Shown here: piece by piece, positions 1 through 10,946 of the stretch
Position numbering within the stretch: position 1 is the first letter of the stretch
Layout: each line of letters opens with the position of its first letter
From: Scytalidium lignicola
Taxonomy: Eukaryota > Ascomycota > Leotiomycetes
DNA: 64,000 bases
Assembly: GCA_002812745.2 (NCBI GenBank)
Contig: NCSJ02000025.1
Span: 62,001-126,000, forward strand
Direction: 5' to 3'
Position numbers and translations under genes: made by a program
The notes under the pieces: model-generated
What the model was told of the DNA's origin: nothing
Seen by the model: the letters and a program-made list of their open reading frames with translations, nothing else
Databases searched by the model: none

Positions 1-1826
1 TGTGGCGATGATCCAGTTCCCTTGTCACTCTTGCAGACACTGATCCTGGTCACACACTGGCTGTTGATTCGCAACGCGCGTGGAAGAGCCTGGAGATACC
101 TAGGCACATGCGTGAGTGTTGCTTATGAATTAAATCTCCACTTGGTGGATTCCGAAGATGAAGCTGGCGAACCTAATAGCAGTTCCTGGTGCGCTGATGA
201 GGAGAGGAGGAGAGCTTGGTGGGCCGTGTGGGAGATGGATGTATTTGCAAGCATCGTCCGACGATGTCCTACGATCATTGACTGGGCCCAGATGAAAACG
301 TGTTTACCAGCGCAGGATGACCGGTGGTTTCGAGGCCAGCCGCAGCGAAGTTGTCTTTTGTATGCATCTGCCATCGACCGCGTCCGGGCGCTGAAGTTGT
401 CAGGCAATCAATCACCAGTGGCATGGTACATAGTGATTAATTCATTGGTGAAAGAGGCTCGAGATATCTCCAGCCCTCCAGGGTTTCCACGCAGAGCCTC
501 CTCCGCTGAAGGCTGGAAATTTTCTCTACCTGGTGGATCTCAGGACGGTGGCGGTTGTCATTCAACGGACAGAATCCGGCATGCAGAAGCATCCCAGAGG
601 CTGTCGATGCTCAGTAATGCTGTGAAGTGTTTCACGATGGGCCTACCGAAATTCTTGAGATATCATGGGCAGAGACTCAGTTTCGATGGCTCTCTACCAG
701 GTCCGAGTGAAGGAATGAACTTGAGACATTTCCATAGCGCATTGTACAGCATCCACATGATGATGCAACTGGCCCGGTTCATGATCTGTAAGTATTATAT
801 TTTCCACGGCAATCATCATACCGATCCTTCCATCGCTGAGTGGAAGCATCTCTTGCGCATGTTGGATCCTGAGAACGACAATACAGACCAGTACTTCCAG
901 GCTGCCAACAACGTGACGGTCCTGATTCAACGAAGCAGCGAGGACCATCTTCAGTTCGTCAATCCATGCTTTGCTAATACGCTGTGGTTGGCCGCAGCGG
1001 TGCTGCTGCTGCGTCGCGAGGTCGCCTCAGCCAACAGTGTGGCTAGGGACCAGATCAATTCTGATTTCCAGTTGTTGCGTTTCTCGTGTGGTCAGTTTGT
1101 CAAATATTGGGGTGTTTCGAATGTCCTGGACGCAAATCTCATTACGCTTGAGCAGCAGTTGTTGTCTTTCCGGCGGCCCTGTCGTCCGTCGTGTTTAGAA
1201 GATGCCATGACCTAGGAGGTTAATCAGGGTAGAAACCCTTTCTGCAATAAACGTACCCCTGATCGTTCTACCAATAATGGTAAGGTGGAAGCCCAATTGG
1301 TCCATTTTTCCTGTTACATGAGTTGTTACTCTTGTTCTCAAGTGAATATATTCTAGACAACCTCTAATTAATTCCGATAGGTGCCGTTCCACCTTGGACT
1401 TCAGGGGCTCAATATCTAGCTACCGACATCCTAGCAGAAGGAAATTCCTCCATCACGCAGGAATCTATATTAAACGCCACTAAGCTTCATGAGACCTACC
1501 AACACGAACCATTTCCACCGTCGGAGTCGTCGGCAACCTACTCACGAACCTTATCCAACCAAGCGAGCTATAGTGAGACTCTCAATGAGAGTGATACTAC
1601 TGGTGAGAAACCAACATGGGGAGCAGTTTTCCCTACCCCGCCCCTATCTCTTCAGCCGGACAGTGATTGTGGTCTCGCTGGTTCGTCAGCTTGGACGGCA
1701 TTCTTCGACAAAGGTGCTTTATCGAATACTGGCTACGGATCTGAGATTGATCCTAATCTCCAATACGGTCGCCCCAAGTGTCCCTCCGAGGATTTTGATG
1801 ACCTTCTTTGGCAGGTGTACGGCTAA
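1..1826 (+). pseudogene. Fungal Zn2Cys6-type transcription factor, C-terminal part, with in-frame TAG
   Basis: The frame is already open at base 1 and encodes the middle homology region of fungal transcription factors (Fungal_trans family), with the typical ERRRAWWAVWEMD segment near base 205. The DNA-binding domain lies outside the window. The frame meets TAG at 1213-1215. The same frame then stays open to 1279, where a GTAAGG donor (1280) and a CCGATAG acceptor (1380) bound a 101-bp intron in matching phase. The next exon runs to TAA at 1824-1826 and ends in an acidic tail, SEDFDDLLWQVYG, that looks like a genuine activator C-terminus. I therefore read the TAG as a nonsense mutation (CAG to TAG would fit) or, less likely, the end of a small intron whose acceptor is CCTAG. 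If the TAG is used, the protein loses about 170 residues. The family assignment is firm; the target genes cannot be inferred. Confidence 0.75.
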
Positions 1827-3325
1827 GTGGATATAACAGTAAGTAAGACTGACATAGTGAAATGTGGTAGATTTGTAAATTTGTATGAGAACTACATATA
1901 AATTCTAAAATAGCTATCATCTTTATTAGGTAAATTTAATATTTTTATTATAGTTAACTTATATATAATCTAATCCAAGTCAGGTAGCTAAATTGGGTCT
2001 GCATTGTTGCATTTCATATGATATCTTTATCTCGTCATCTCGTCGTGAAGTTGGTAATCATTATACTTTCATCACTTAAGTTATCCGCGCACCTTTCTGC
2101 ATTAGCACTCTGATCACATCTACAGAATCGACACTAGATGCTGCAGAAAGTGGTGTAGTCCCTTCTAAATCACAATAGTTGGGGTTTGCCCCAACACTCA
2201 ACAAGTACTCAACCATATCCACATGTCCCGCGCCAGCTGCCTCGATCAAAGGGTCCTTGCATTGAGTGCGTGAATTTGTTAAGCCGAAAGATGTCAGGTC
2301 TTGATTTCTAGGTCTTGCCTCGTAATCAATGAGGAGCCTCTCAATTTTCACATTTCCCAGAGCAGCTGCATGTGCTAAAGCGCTATGCGATTTGCGGAAA
2401 ACGGACCCATCTTGAGAAAAGTAATAGGTGCCCACATCCGGGTCTGCGTCGCCTTCTAGAAGCAGTTGGACCATAGCTTCGTCACTTTGGGCGATCGCGA
2501 GATGAAGAGCGAAGCAACCTAGCTTGACTGTTCGAGCGATTGTAAGAAGTGTGTCTCGTGAAAAATCATGGTCGACGTCGAAGATGCTCCACGGTACTGA
2601 GCTGTTGATCGGAACACCATGATCTAGTAAATATATGACTACTTCTCTATGCCCACCATTAGTTGCCTGCATTAGGGCTCGTTGCTGAACCATGGCATCA
2701 GATAATTCGTGTTCTTTGAATTTCGTTGTCATGCTCTCAGAGACTTGAGGAGCGCAAGCTGTAAGCAAGCCCGCGACAACATCAACATTTCCAGCGCGTG
2801 CAGCGTTGATCATCATTTCAGCTTCAAAGTCAGTCCATAATCCAGGAATTTGCAATTCAGTATTCCAGTCAGTCACTGAAAATGGAGCTGCAGATTCCAG
2901 TGCGGAAACAACGGCCGGATGTCCCTCGTAGGCTGCTCTCTTCACTGCACCACACGGCCGGCCACGATATCTAGACATTGTAAGACGAAATCAAACAGGC
3001 ACATAAGTTCATGATACTTACAATGTGAACGCTTGGAAGCTACAATGTGGGAGTAGGCTTAAACATATTTTCTCATGGCCATTTGCAGCAGATTCGATCA
3101 TGAGGTACTCGCAATTGAGTTGCTTCAATGATCTGCCAGCCATGCTAGGCTCCTCTAGGTCGGAAGTTGCCGAGATGAAAAGATTAATAATTGAACTGGC
3201 ACCTTGCGAGCATGCTTCAATTACGAAAAAAAACAATGCTGAAGGATCAGGATTTTCGGCCATTTGTACTAGATCTGGCAGCAGAAGGCTAGCGACCCCT
3301 GTGATTTGTTTAGTCTCTCCACTTA

Positions 3326-3329
3326 GATA
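3326..3329. repeat. Target-site duplication GATA, left copy
   Basis: GATA directly precedes the TGT terminus of the element and is repeated at 5531-5534. Because flanking bases also match, the repeat can be read as 6 bp (AGATAT). The 4-bp reading leaves TGT...ACA ends, the form usual for retroviral-type integrases. Confidence 0.85.
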
Positions 3330-3346
3330 TGTTCTAGGCCATACGC
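3330..3346 (+). repeat. Left terminal inverted repeat
   Basis: Seventeen bases, TGTTCTAGGCCATACGC, match the reverse complement of 5514-5530 exactly. Confidence 0.92.
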
Positions 3347-3417
3347 CAACCCTGACCGTTGGCCAACGGCCTAGGCCATACAGCAATTTGACAGTTGGCC
3401 TATGGCCTAGGCCATAC
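3334..3417. repeat. Subterminal repeat array of the transposon
   Basis: CTAGGCCATAC occurs three times (3334-3344, 3371-3381, 3407-3417). The last copy lies in a perfect 16-bp palindrome, TATGGCCTAGGCCATA (3401-3416). Arrays like this next to a terminus are commonly transposase-binding sites; that role here is inference. Confidence 0.8.
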
Positions 3418-3457
3418 GCAAACTACTTAATTAATTGAACTAGTAACTGAATTACTA

Positions 3458-5422
3458 CTAGTCTAAATCAATGGCTACACCATGGCCAGTTAAAACAACT
3501 TCATTACCCATAGTATTTGCCCTTGCCCGCTTCCTCCTGTTGTTGTTGGAGCTTTCAGGTGGTTCAATTAAGGCTTGTTCAGTGCGAATAACTAGCCTTG
3601 ACAACCTTCCACAATCATGCTCGTCCTTATGACAATGTACTGTACAATCCTTTCCTTCCTTGAAACAACGACACCTTTTGGTACTATACTGACCTTTACA
3701 CTGGCATGATATACCAATTCGCTAGCTAGTAGATGCCTCCTTAGCTACTGCAGTTAATATAACCTTTTTGGTGGTTTTTGGAATGTTGATATCTGACCAA
3801 AGGCTTTGATCAACTACCCTTAATTCCTTAGTGGGCATCAAGTGTTCAAGGACTCCTGATTGAGTAATAACTTGATATCTATTATGGTGTGGTTTAGCTA
3901 ATATTTGGCCGTATAACCGTCGATTATCAGTGGCTGTTCTATCCTCCTTAAGAATCTTGATTAAGACAATATCTCCAACCTCAAAATGCTGAATGGTATA
4001 CTTTTTAGAGTACTTTTCTACTATTCTAATCCTTACTTTTCGTGTTGATTTTTAAGCTTGCTGAATCATTGAATTTATAGGTTGATTTGCTATAGTTCTA
4101 GTAGTTGTAACTGTAGTAGTTATAAAAGCCATGGTCATAGAAGATTCAACCTCAATACTGGTTTTAATATTGGTTTTGGCATCATACTATTGTTTAAGAG
4201 AATTCCTGATTAGTAGAGTAATTTGTACATTGATTTCTAAGCTTGTTTCAAGGCTAATTTACATAGTAAATTGGGAGTATGATGGCGATTGAATATTAAT
4301 AATAGCCTTTAAATTGCTCAAGGATAATAGTTGTGGATCAATTAGTAGGTCAGGTTCTAAATTACTCTTAAAAATAAGAGCTTCATTAGAATCCTCTTGA
4401 AGTACTCCAATTGAAAGGTCTTTTCGTTTCTGGCTATCTAGCTAATCAATAGAAGTACTACAATCTCTGAATAGTAATTCAGCAGGAAGGCAATTGATTG
4501 TTGAGTGTTTTTGAGTATTTATTGCCAGGGTAACCTCTACTAAACCATCAACCTATTCAGTTAAACTATTATCTGCTTTCTATGCCCTGATTTTAGCTTT
4601 AACCACTCTATTTGCTTGCTCAACCAAACCTTGAGTTTGAGGTGTTCAAGGCTTTTCATTAATAATTCGAATACTATATTTTCGTAATATAATAAGGAAG
4701 GCACCTTTGAATTCCTTGCTGTTGTCATACTGTATAATTTTAAGAGGTAAGAAGGTTATAATAAATTGGCCAAATGCTTAAGCTATTAAAAGGGATTCCT
4801 TGCTTTTAAGAGCATATAATTGTGAATATTTAATAAAATGGTCTTTAATATGTAATATCTACTTATATTAGCCAAAAGGTTTATGCCTCATATTAATCAA
4901 ATCAACTTGAATTCGTTCTCAAGCTTGTTCTGAAACTATAAGTTCAAGAGGAGCTTTTACAGCAAATAGCCTGTTTAACACATAGTTTTTACACCTTTTG
5001 AATACTTATATAATGTCTTGACGTTTGATTCTATAATAATTTTGCTTAATAACAGACTATACTTTATCATGCCTTGTATAAAGGAGTTTGATATGCTCTT
5101 GAACAATAATATCAAATACCTCATTATCTTAAACAGCATATCTTGGTTTTGGATAATTTGAATCTGCTAATCAATATAATTAACCATTCTGAAGCTTAAA
5201 TTGAGTAAGTGCTCTGTATTTCAAGTTGGTATCTACTCAATTTTCAGGTTTAAGGCTTGGGTTGTCCAAAAACACATGTATTCTTTGCCAATATTCTGGA
5301 TTGATTCGTTCTTTATTAATATAGCCTTCGCCATATGTATAATCTTGGAAAGCAAAGCGAACATCATTAGGGAATGGGTTGATTGATTCAATTGAAGCCA
5401 TTTTGAGTAAAGAATTATTCAA
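3458..5422 (-). pseudogene. Degenerate integrase-type transposase (rve core plus Cys-rich tail)
   Basis: A single 655-codon frame from ATG 5422 (or 5401) to TAG 3458-3460, without any frameshift but with 18 in-frame stops by my reading. The first 60 residues read cleanly (MASIESINPF...). A degraded HHCC-like zinc region around RHDKV...RCKNY precedes the catalytic core. Acidic residues sit at D174 (IQVDLI), D233 (IQYDNSKEFKG) and E268 (QGLVEQAN), 58 and 34 residues apart, the D,D-35-E layout of retroviral-type integrases. The C-terminal 80 residues hold a CXC/tesmin-like cluster (CQCKGQY, CRCFKEGKDC, HCHKDEHDC). Most stops stand where CAA, CAG or CGA would be expected, and NS replaces the usual NG after the second Asp. 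This is the pattern left by C-to-T changes on both strands. The copy cannot make a full protein. Confidence 0.85.
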
Positions 5423-5427
5423 TTAAT

Positions 5428-5465
5428 GGTAGCAAAGTGGGAGAAAGGTAGCAAAGTGGGAGAAA
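5428..5465. repeat. Two tandem 19-bp repeats near the right end of the transposon
   Basis: GGTAGCAAAGTGGGAGAAA is repeated perfectly at 5428-5446 and 5447-5465, between the transposase start and the right inverted repeat. It could hold transposase or promoter sites; nothing in the sequence decides this. Confidence 0.85.
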
Positions 5466-5513
5466 TATGAGCTACACCGCCATGGTGGGGTAGGTAAGTT
5501 GAATCAGTAGTTT

Positions 5514-5530
5514 GCGTATGGCCTAGAACA
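5514..5530 (-). repeat. Right terminal inverted repeat
   Basis: Exact reverse complement of 3330-3346, ending in ...CCTAGAACA. Confidence 0.92.
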
Positions 5531-5534
5531 GATA
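5531..5534. repeat. Target-site duplication GATA, right copy
   Basis: Second copy of the GATA duplication flanking the transposon; see 3326-3329. Confidence 0.85.
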
Positions 5535-8120
5535 TTTGATATTTTTCGATCCAAACCACTTTGCTGCAGCTTCAAAATACTTGCCTAGTGGGGCTATGTT
5601 CTCGTCGTTCACTGATCTCAGCAGGGCTTCGTGTCTGTATCTCATAGCCCAGCAGATAAGTGGCATATGCGGTAATTCCTGATTATTGTTCATAGCTCCA
5701 TCCCATGGTCTAAGTTTGAATAGAAGCTGTTTCCTATATACCTACATCTTCTTAGAACATGCTCATGGATAATATTTGAGGGCTTACCAGAGTCTTGAAA
5801 TGATTCCAGATCTTTGCTATGTGAGCATCAATACCTGCGCCACACTGCTCTTCTGGCATGAAATTGGTTGTGTGATGGAGCCATTCATTTACTACATACC
5901 CGAGCAGCTCATACTTAGGTCTAAGTCCGCGCGGCGCGTACGGAAGATGACGAGCGTAATCAATGTTTGAAGGTTGATATTTATCTCGGGATCGTAAGAA
6001 ATTGCTCAAGGCAGAGACTGCGGACACAATAAATCCACCTTGGACAATTGAGTCGGAGTTAAGTAGTGCCTTCTCGATAACTTCCATATGCGTTGTGGTT
6101 CGGTTTATGTACCTAGTAATTTGCGTTTCGAAGTCGCTGAAGCAAAGGTATATGACACAAATTTCCCCAACATAGCGCTCTGCCTCTTCTCTCGTGAAAT
6201 GATACGTGAAACTAGAAAGACTTATTTGATTCAATGCATCGACCAGAAGGAATTGCTGAACGGTATAATGTGCGAGCTGCACAGAACGATCTTCATCATC
6301 TATAACAAGAAGATTTCCAGATGCGCGGATTAGTCTTCCAGGGTCTATCGGAATTTTTGCAGAATCCCAGTGATCATCATCGATTGTAAATGCCACACCT
6401 TCGAGAAGCTCATCAATAGAGAGATTCCTTCTGGCGCAGGTAATCCATTGCATCATGTGCCGGACTAGGATTCGTCTTTGAAAGTTCTGGATTTTTCCGA
6501 GCAGTCTCTCGTACGTCTCGGTAAGACTTTGAGGAAGGTTTTCCAAGGCTTCTTGTATACTGGCATCCGAATCACAATCGCATAGAGAGTCAAGCTGAAA
6601 TTTGACCCATAAGAACCTGCTATAATTAGCACGTAGTGACGCTTTATGTGAAGAATAGGAACGGCCTACATTCCCCTCGCACCATGGGCAAGTCGTTGGA
6701 CAATCTCGTCTTTCAATGAGGCATCTCTTATCATCAACTCGTCTGATAATATGAGCTTCTCAGTTGCCTGGCGTACAAACTTGTCAATGTCATTCGATAT
6801 ATTAGCTTGTGTAACATGAAGACGACAAGGAAGGCATATCATTTCTGAGACACTGGCTCTAGAACTGACAATCAATTTGATTGATGAGTGTGGACACTCA
6901 GCAAAATGCTTAAGTAATTTGAACAACGCCTTCCGCTCCCGCTCTTCAACTTCATCTACTCCATCAACCACAACGTAAATGCTGTAATCCAAACGGCAAT
7001 CTAAGACATGGTCAAGTATTTGTAGCATATCACTCTCTTCTAGTGAACGCTGGCCATCCCTAAAAACGTTGCAGATCAAACAAGAGAGCTCCTCGGAAAT
7101 ATCCAAACCTTCGAGGAGACCATTAATAAGGGTGCCAATGACAGTCATTGGATCCAAACTCCTCGGATCCTTGTAGTCACAATAATGATGAACAAGTAAT
7201 TCTCGTTCGGCTATTTCTTTTCCCAAGTCGTCGATAATGCAGGACAAGAGAATAGTTTTGCCACATCCAGGAATGCCAAAGATATTTAATAGAGAACTTT
7301 CAGTAGACGACTTCCATTCTTTGTATTGGGTCTCGTCAAATATCCATTGTCCAGTGCCAGGCTGGCAAGATCGTAATGCCTTCCGCTGTCTGTCCACATA
7401 ATCGATCGGAGATAGCAAGCTACGGATATGTTTGAGGAAATCTTTCTTTCGTTCTAATATTGCTACTTCTCGATCGTGCATAGCGAGATCATGATCTTTC
7501 GCGGCTTCAATCATATGACATGCTTCGACTTCTAACTCCACATCTTCTCGATGGAGTCGAAACCTACTGATCACTTCGCCAAGGTGATGATCTAGAGGAG
7601 CAAATAGTTTCGCGAAGGATTTGATACGAGATTTTGCAATACTGCGGATGAATCCTTTGATCTCGGTGCACAGTGTGATGATGTCCAGGTATACTGTCGA
7701 TAAAGCGCTGATGATTCTCAGATGGGTGCCAAAGATGCGCTCATAATCACGGAATCGGGGAACCACATAGCCAATCCTCTCCAGAACCTCAACTATCCGA
7801 TCGAAAATTTCATTATATTTGCTTGCCAGTAAGAAGATCACTCGTAAACTACCCCATAGAGGCGCTAAGACTAATGAGTATGTGTTCAAAAAGACATCGA
7901 ATGCGGCCCCAAATTCCTCAATCACCGACAAGAAAGGCTTCAATCGCCGCATGACGGCCCGCGACTGACTTTGCTGTTCATGCTGAATCTGATCCTCAGT
8001 GGAGGTCAGCAATATGTTTTCTAATGTCGCATGCTCAAACAACTTTCTTTCCTCAACTGTGAGGTCTGAGATATACTGGTCGCGTGCTATGACCCATGGA
8101 TCGGTAAGGCTGGCACTCAT

Positions 8121-8571
8121 GTTGGCCGTGCTTGATGATATTGAGACATACTCTTAATGTCTATCTGTATTATCTATGATATAGGAATTGCAAATTTGAT
8201 CATAGCTTCGTAACCAGAAGGTAGGACAAAATCCAAGTTTTTTAGGGCCGATGGAGGGACTAAATGGTTAGTAACTCAGCCTCACTGGCGTCGAATCCCG
8301 CGTTCCTAAGTTGGGATTTCGAGAAAAGATTGGTCATGTGGCACTTGAATGTGAGTCCAACAACAGGAAGATTTAGATGTTTTAAAATGAATGATACAGG
8401 ATTATAGTTAGCTTCGTAACAGAAGCTTACTGAGACTTTACTTATTGAAATATATCATATCACGTGATACTTTAAATGTTGAATGCTGGGAAGTGGCGGT
8501 CGGCGTGACTGAGAATTTGCGCTGTAAATAAATCAACATCTGAAACACAACGTGAAGCCTAGCAGCATGAG
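8121..8571. other. Intergenic, upstream of the NLR gene
   Basis: Contains the presumed NLR promoter. No ORF, repeat or clear core promoter element was recognised. A stretch at 8255-8330 vaguely resembles a tRNA B-box but does not fold into a cloverleaf by eye. Confidence 0.5.
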
Positions 8572-8699
8572 TTAATGGTTCTGGGATAAGCTGCGCGAAA
8601 ATTCCTGAATGTCTGCTCGAACGGTCTGTGAAAATGAGTTAAGGTTAACTTGATCAAGACATGTTCGGACATGGCAGATTGCCCAAACTTTATTTTTGC

Positions 8700-8850
8700 T
8701 ATCAAACACGGTTCTAATTAAGTTAAAGGTGAAACATCTCGAGTCCCTAGGCCATTCCTTGACACTAACCCCTGTATCTAACAGCATCTGTGCCACTTCT
8801 TTGTGACCTTTGTCCAAAGCTATCTGATGCGCTGTGTCAAACTTTTGATT
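8700..8850 (-). pseudogene. Single ankyrin-repeat relic
   Basis: On the minus strand, about 28 codons (DTAHQIALDKGHKEVAQMLL...) match one ankyrin repeat with its TAHQIA and GHKEVAQMLLDTG helices. The frame continues without recognisable repeats to a stop near 8572. It overlaps, in another frame, the last codons of the carotenoid oxygenase relic (stop at 8837), so it cannot be an independent gene as it stands. It has the same strand as the NLR gene and may be the remains of a second ankyrin gene in the same cluster. No ATG of its own is credible. Confidence 0.5.
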
Positions 8851-10110
8851 TTATAAACAAGGGCTCCAGAGCTCCTAGTCCACTGATTTTAAAGTCTGGA
8901 ATCTCTTTAACAAGACTTTTCCACTCTCCTAAAGTTGCTGCATCAACCCAATTCCCATGAATCTGTGCTTTCACATGAAACGGAAGCTGAATGATAGCCA
9001 CCGGCTTTTCAAACACTTTTGTGTCGATTACTACCAAGTCATTGCGATTCTCACCACGCCGTTCTACCATGGATATCACCCACCCATCTCCCTCTGGTGC
9101 ATCTTTAGAACGAGGGATGAAGACGGGTTCTTGCATCTGAGACTCATCACCGGGGTAAAACCAACGCGTCTGACCCGTTTTGTGGCTGTGCATGGCGAGC
9201 CCATTGAGGCCGAAGAAAATATTCTTTTTGCCATCTGACTTCTGGGGGATGAAGACGTTCAGAAAGACGAATTCATGTTCATGCGTCATGAAACGCTCGT
9301 CAATACGTGGAAATTCGGATGGAACATCCACTATCACTAGCGGATCGACGACCTTGCTGCCACTAGGCTTTTGGAGGTCAATCTCCCAGCGTACAAAATC
9401 AGCTTTTGTCTCCGGTGCCGGAATTCTTCCATCGTCTGGGGGGAAGAATGGGAATGCGTTGTCGTGCACACGCGTAGATTCAAAATATAGCTTGCCGTCT
9501 TCACCCTCCCAGGCACCTCCGGTGGGGATGGGCATGCAGTTCTCCCAGGAATAAGTCCGATACTCGCCTTGTCCACTTTGGGATGTGCCGTGAACGTTTT
9601 GGCTTTTATCTGATCGCCAAAGGGATCGTACTTGAGCATCTCTAGAGTGTTTGGATCAAGAGAGTATGGAAGCGCAACCTCCTTGAGAGCAAGCAACTGG
9701 TTGGCCCAGAGGACAAGATTTGTATTAGCCGTAGAATCGACGGCGGCCCGAACACAGGGGTGATGTGTAAAAGGATTGCGATACAGGCCGAAGAGTTGTC
9801 GGTTTGCCTTGCGTTCCAGTTTGTATCGTTCTGTTTCGACATATCGGATCTTCATGTCGACACGACCATTGTGTATCCGAAAAGCTGAGACACTACCATC
9901 TCCATCGATCGGGACGTTACCAGGGTGCGGTGGCACAAAGGGGTCGCACATTACTCGATAGAATGTCCCATCAATTTCCTTTGGAATTTCCCCCAGGACG
10001 ATGAGGTCGCCGATCTCACCTTCCAAACGACATGGGTTGTTGGAACCGGCCAAATCTAAAGCTTCGGGCCACTTGGACGCAAGCGTACCGCTCTCAGCTA
10101 GTGATACCAT
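8837..10110 (-). pseudogene. Carotenoid oxygenase / lignostilbene-type dioxygenase with internal deletion
   Basis: The N-terminal part (10110 to about 9570) encodes EIDGTFYRVMCDPFVPP, GDGSVSAFRI and FTAHPKVD, typical of the carotenoid cleavage (RPE65) superfamily, which uses four His to bind catalytic Fe(II). The C-terminal part (about 9575-8837, shifted frame) carries GGAWEGEDGKLYFESTR, VDVPSEFPRIDERFM and QIHGNWVD. Relatives have a stretch of the order of a hundred residues between HPKVD and the TYSWENCMP segment; here they are fused out of frame within about 20 bp. The first (AHP) and fourth (IHGNW) ligand His remain. The second lies in the deleted stretch, and the place of the third appears as Pro (CMPIPTGGAW, where relatives usually have His). 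The product cannot be an active dioxygenase. Its start (MVSLAES) has normal family spacing. Confidence 0.8.
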
Positions 10111-10946
10111 GGTGTTGTGATCGACTTCGCAAGTTTGACTGCGAGGAAAATGCTTTCAGAAAAAATAGAAGATGGAAGGAGAAGAGCTATCAAAGAAGCC
10201 TTCTTATCTGCCTTTTTAGTTGCTGCAAAAAGAGGGGGAATGTGGAGAAAATGATGCTTCAAAATAAATCCGGAGGAGTGGGTGGGAGGGGCAATCCCAC
10301 AGAGTCCGAAAAGGAGGCTCCATTTCATCATAGACAGAGCAGGTGAAAGGCTTGATGCCAGAAGAGTTTCCTAATAGATAGCATAAATGAAGTGTATGTG
10401 TTCTAAAAGTCCGTGTCGGAGGCGATGTGGGAGAAAAGTTTGGCGGATGTAAGCGGAGTTTTGCGGCGTTTACCAACCCAGAATCTCCATCAATAAGCTA
10501 ATGAGATTACTAATGTACAAAACATAATCGGGCAAGGAGCTAGAAAATGTAAGTTTTTCTTTATTTTATTTTATTATCTCTTGCTATTTGATTACTTGAT
10601 TAATGGTTTAGTTACCTTATGGTAGTATAATGAGTTTACTTACTAACCTTATAGCATTATACGAGCTAAATTAGCATTAAAGATCATTGAAAATGTTATT
10701 CAAATAATAATAATAATATAATTATATGCAAATTATAAAAGTCAATTGCTGTAGCTTTTATTTTGAAATTTACAATCTATTTGCAAAGTATACAGATTGA
10801 AGAGTAATGGTTGGCCTTTACTACAAAATTTGGCTGCGAAAATGCTCAAGGCGACTCTGTGACAATAATCGAAACATGATAAATTATTAAAAATGGGTGG
10901 CGGTTTCTGAGTGAGTGACAGATGGGCCAACCGTATACACACACAG
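10111..10946. other. Intergenic between two minus-strand genes
   Basis: Strongly AT-rich from 10540 to 10745, with TTTATTTTATTTTATTAT and a short TAA microsatellite near 10704-10716. No coding frame was recognised. Confidence 0.6.

Larger units (their letters stand above)
3330..5530 (-). mobile_element. Ginger-like DNA transposon with retroviral-type integrase, inserted in the NLR gene
   Basis: A 2,201-bp element bounded by 17-bp perfect inverted repeats (3330-3346 and 5514-5530) that begin TGTTCTAGGCC and by a 4-bp GATA duplication. It carries one long minus-strand transposase frame with an integrase core and no reverse transcriptase, gag or LTRs. That combination defines Ginger-type cut-and-paste DNA transposons, which share their integrase with Ty3/gypsy elements. 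Each end holds subterminal repeats. The coding frame is riddled with nonsense codons, so this copy is not autonomous, yet its ends are perfect and it might be mobilised in trans. It lies inside an exon of the NACHT-ankyrin gene in the same orientation. Confidence 0.88.
2076..8120 (-). pseudogene. NACHT-ankyrin NLR (STAND) protein gene interrupted by a transposon
   Basis: Transcribed right to left. Exon 1 (8120-6670) carries an N-terminal helical domain of the DUF7708 kind (about residues 10-200), then a NACHT NTPase with Walker A GIPGCGKT (282-289) and Walker B IYVVVDGVDEV (381-391). A 53-bp intron (6669-6617) leads to GARGM/FLWVKFQL, the usual NACHT-winged-helix junction. Exon 2 is 6616-5788 and exon 3 starts at 5726 after a 61-bp intron. 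Exon 3 is cut at 5531 by the element at 3330-5530 and resumes at 3325. Exon 4 (2970-2076) follows a 51-bp intron with matching phase and encodes ankyrin repeats. Removing the element plus one duplication gives a 1,225-codon frame with no stop. The family detects ligands through repeats and triggers incompatibility or cell death. Start ATG at 8120 is the first Met of the frame. As assembled, the gene is disrupted, though the lesion looks recent. Confidence 0.85.

Noticed and set aside
3330..5530. LTR retrotransposon interpretation of the integrase element
   Set aside because: No reverse transcriptase, RNase H, gag or direct LTRs; the ends are short inverted repeats.
8255..8330. tRNA-like sequence (GTCGAATCCC)
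   Set aside because: A B-box-like run is present but no A box or acceptor/anticodon stem pairing could be made by eye.
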